From Wuchereria bancrofti (Eukaryota > Nematoda > Chromadorea > Rhabditida > Onchocercidae), in the NCBI GenBank assembly GCA_005281725.1, contig SSBO01000012.1, forward strand, positions 23,482,847 through 23,517,010: a DNA stretch of 34,164 bases. Reading direction: 5' to 3'. The stretch's first letter is position 1. Every line of letters starts with the position of its first letter. Below the pieces are notes generated by a model. The model was not told the origin of the DNA, ran no database searches, and was given only the letters and a program-made list of their open reading frames with translations. This document shows, piece after piece, positions 33,964-34,164 of the stretch. The translations under genes were made by a program, and so were the position numbers.

Positions 33964-34164
33964 GTTTGTTTTTTTTTTTTGTTTTAAATTTTTATAATTT
34001 ATTAAAAAAAATGTTATTTAGTCTAAATCATTTTTTTTACAATATTAAATGATATAATTTGTTATAAAATTTAATTTATTTTCAATTAATCAATAATTAT
34101 TTAATGTTTAAAATAATGAAAGCAATAATATAGTAATCAGAGAAGATTAAAAATTAATGCTATT

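Overview
This window is nuclear DNA of a nematode. By eye it is about one-fifth G+C, crowded with A/T runs and simple repeats. Three intron-containing genes are visible, all on the + strand. The nematode assignment rests on a complete cuticle collagen with the nematode-specific N-terminal domain and on the start of a nematode-type cytoplasmic intermediate filament gene. Introns run from about 110 bp to 1.5 kb and nearly all are GT..AG with T-rich 3' ends. The species cannot be named from this sequence.

Layout. Positions 1-16214 hold no gene I can defend. The stretch is AT-rich and carries a chain of unrelated tandem repeats: a ~230-bp unit at 6701-7460, a 55-bp satellite of 16 copies at 9008-9893, a GAC-type repeat at 11413-11494, a TG/TATG mosaic at 13104-14017, and a ~135-bp unit at 15669-16142. 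It also has a few islands of balanced composition. Gene 1 (16215-20013, seven exons, 263 aa) encodes an endophilin-like BAR-domain protein with no SH3 domain. Gene 2 (22316-24959, five exons, 293 aa) is a cuticle collagen. Gene 3 (from 31005 to beyond the right edge; five exons and 217 aa seen) is a cytoplasmic intermediate filament protein. The gaps between genes (20014-22315 and 24960-31004) hold more tandem repeats and two islands of about 38-40% G+C whose coding status is unresolved.

How the genes relate. Spacings of 2.3 kb and 6 kb argue against an operon. The collagen is a secreted cuticle component. Nematode intermediate filaments of this type often work in the epidermis that makes the cuticle and anchors it to muscle, so genes 2 and 3 may be expressed in the same tissue; that is inference. 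The BAR protein would act in membrane bending and trafficking and has no evident link to the others.

The most unusual points are: a 207-bp tandem duplication in gene 1 that copies an exon/intron junction with its splice donor; an intron in gene 1 whose 3' end reads CG where AG is expected; a GC..AG intron in the collagen triple-helix region; the 55-bp satellite built from three sequence variants with two ACGTG cores per unit; a 30-bp palindrome; and three non-genic islands of coding-like composition. Exon coordinates come from my own reading of splice sites and reading frame and have not been checked against transcripts.
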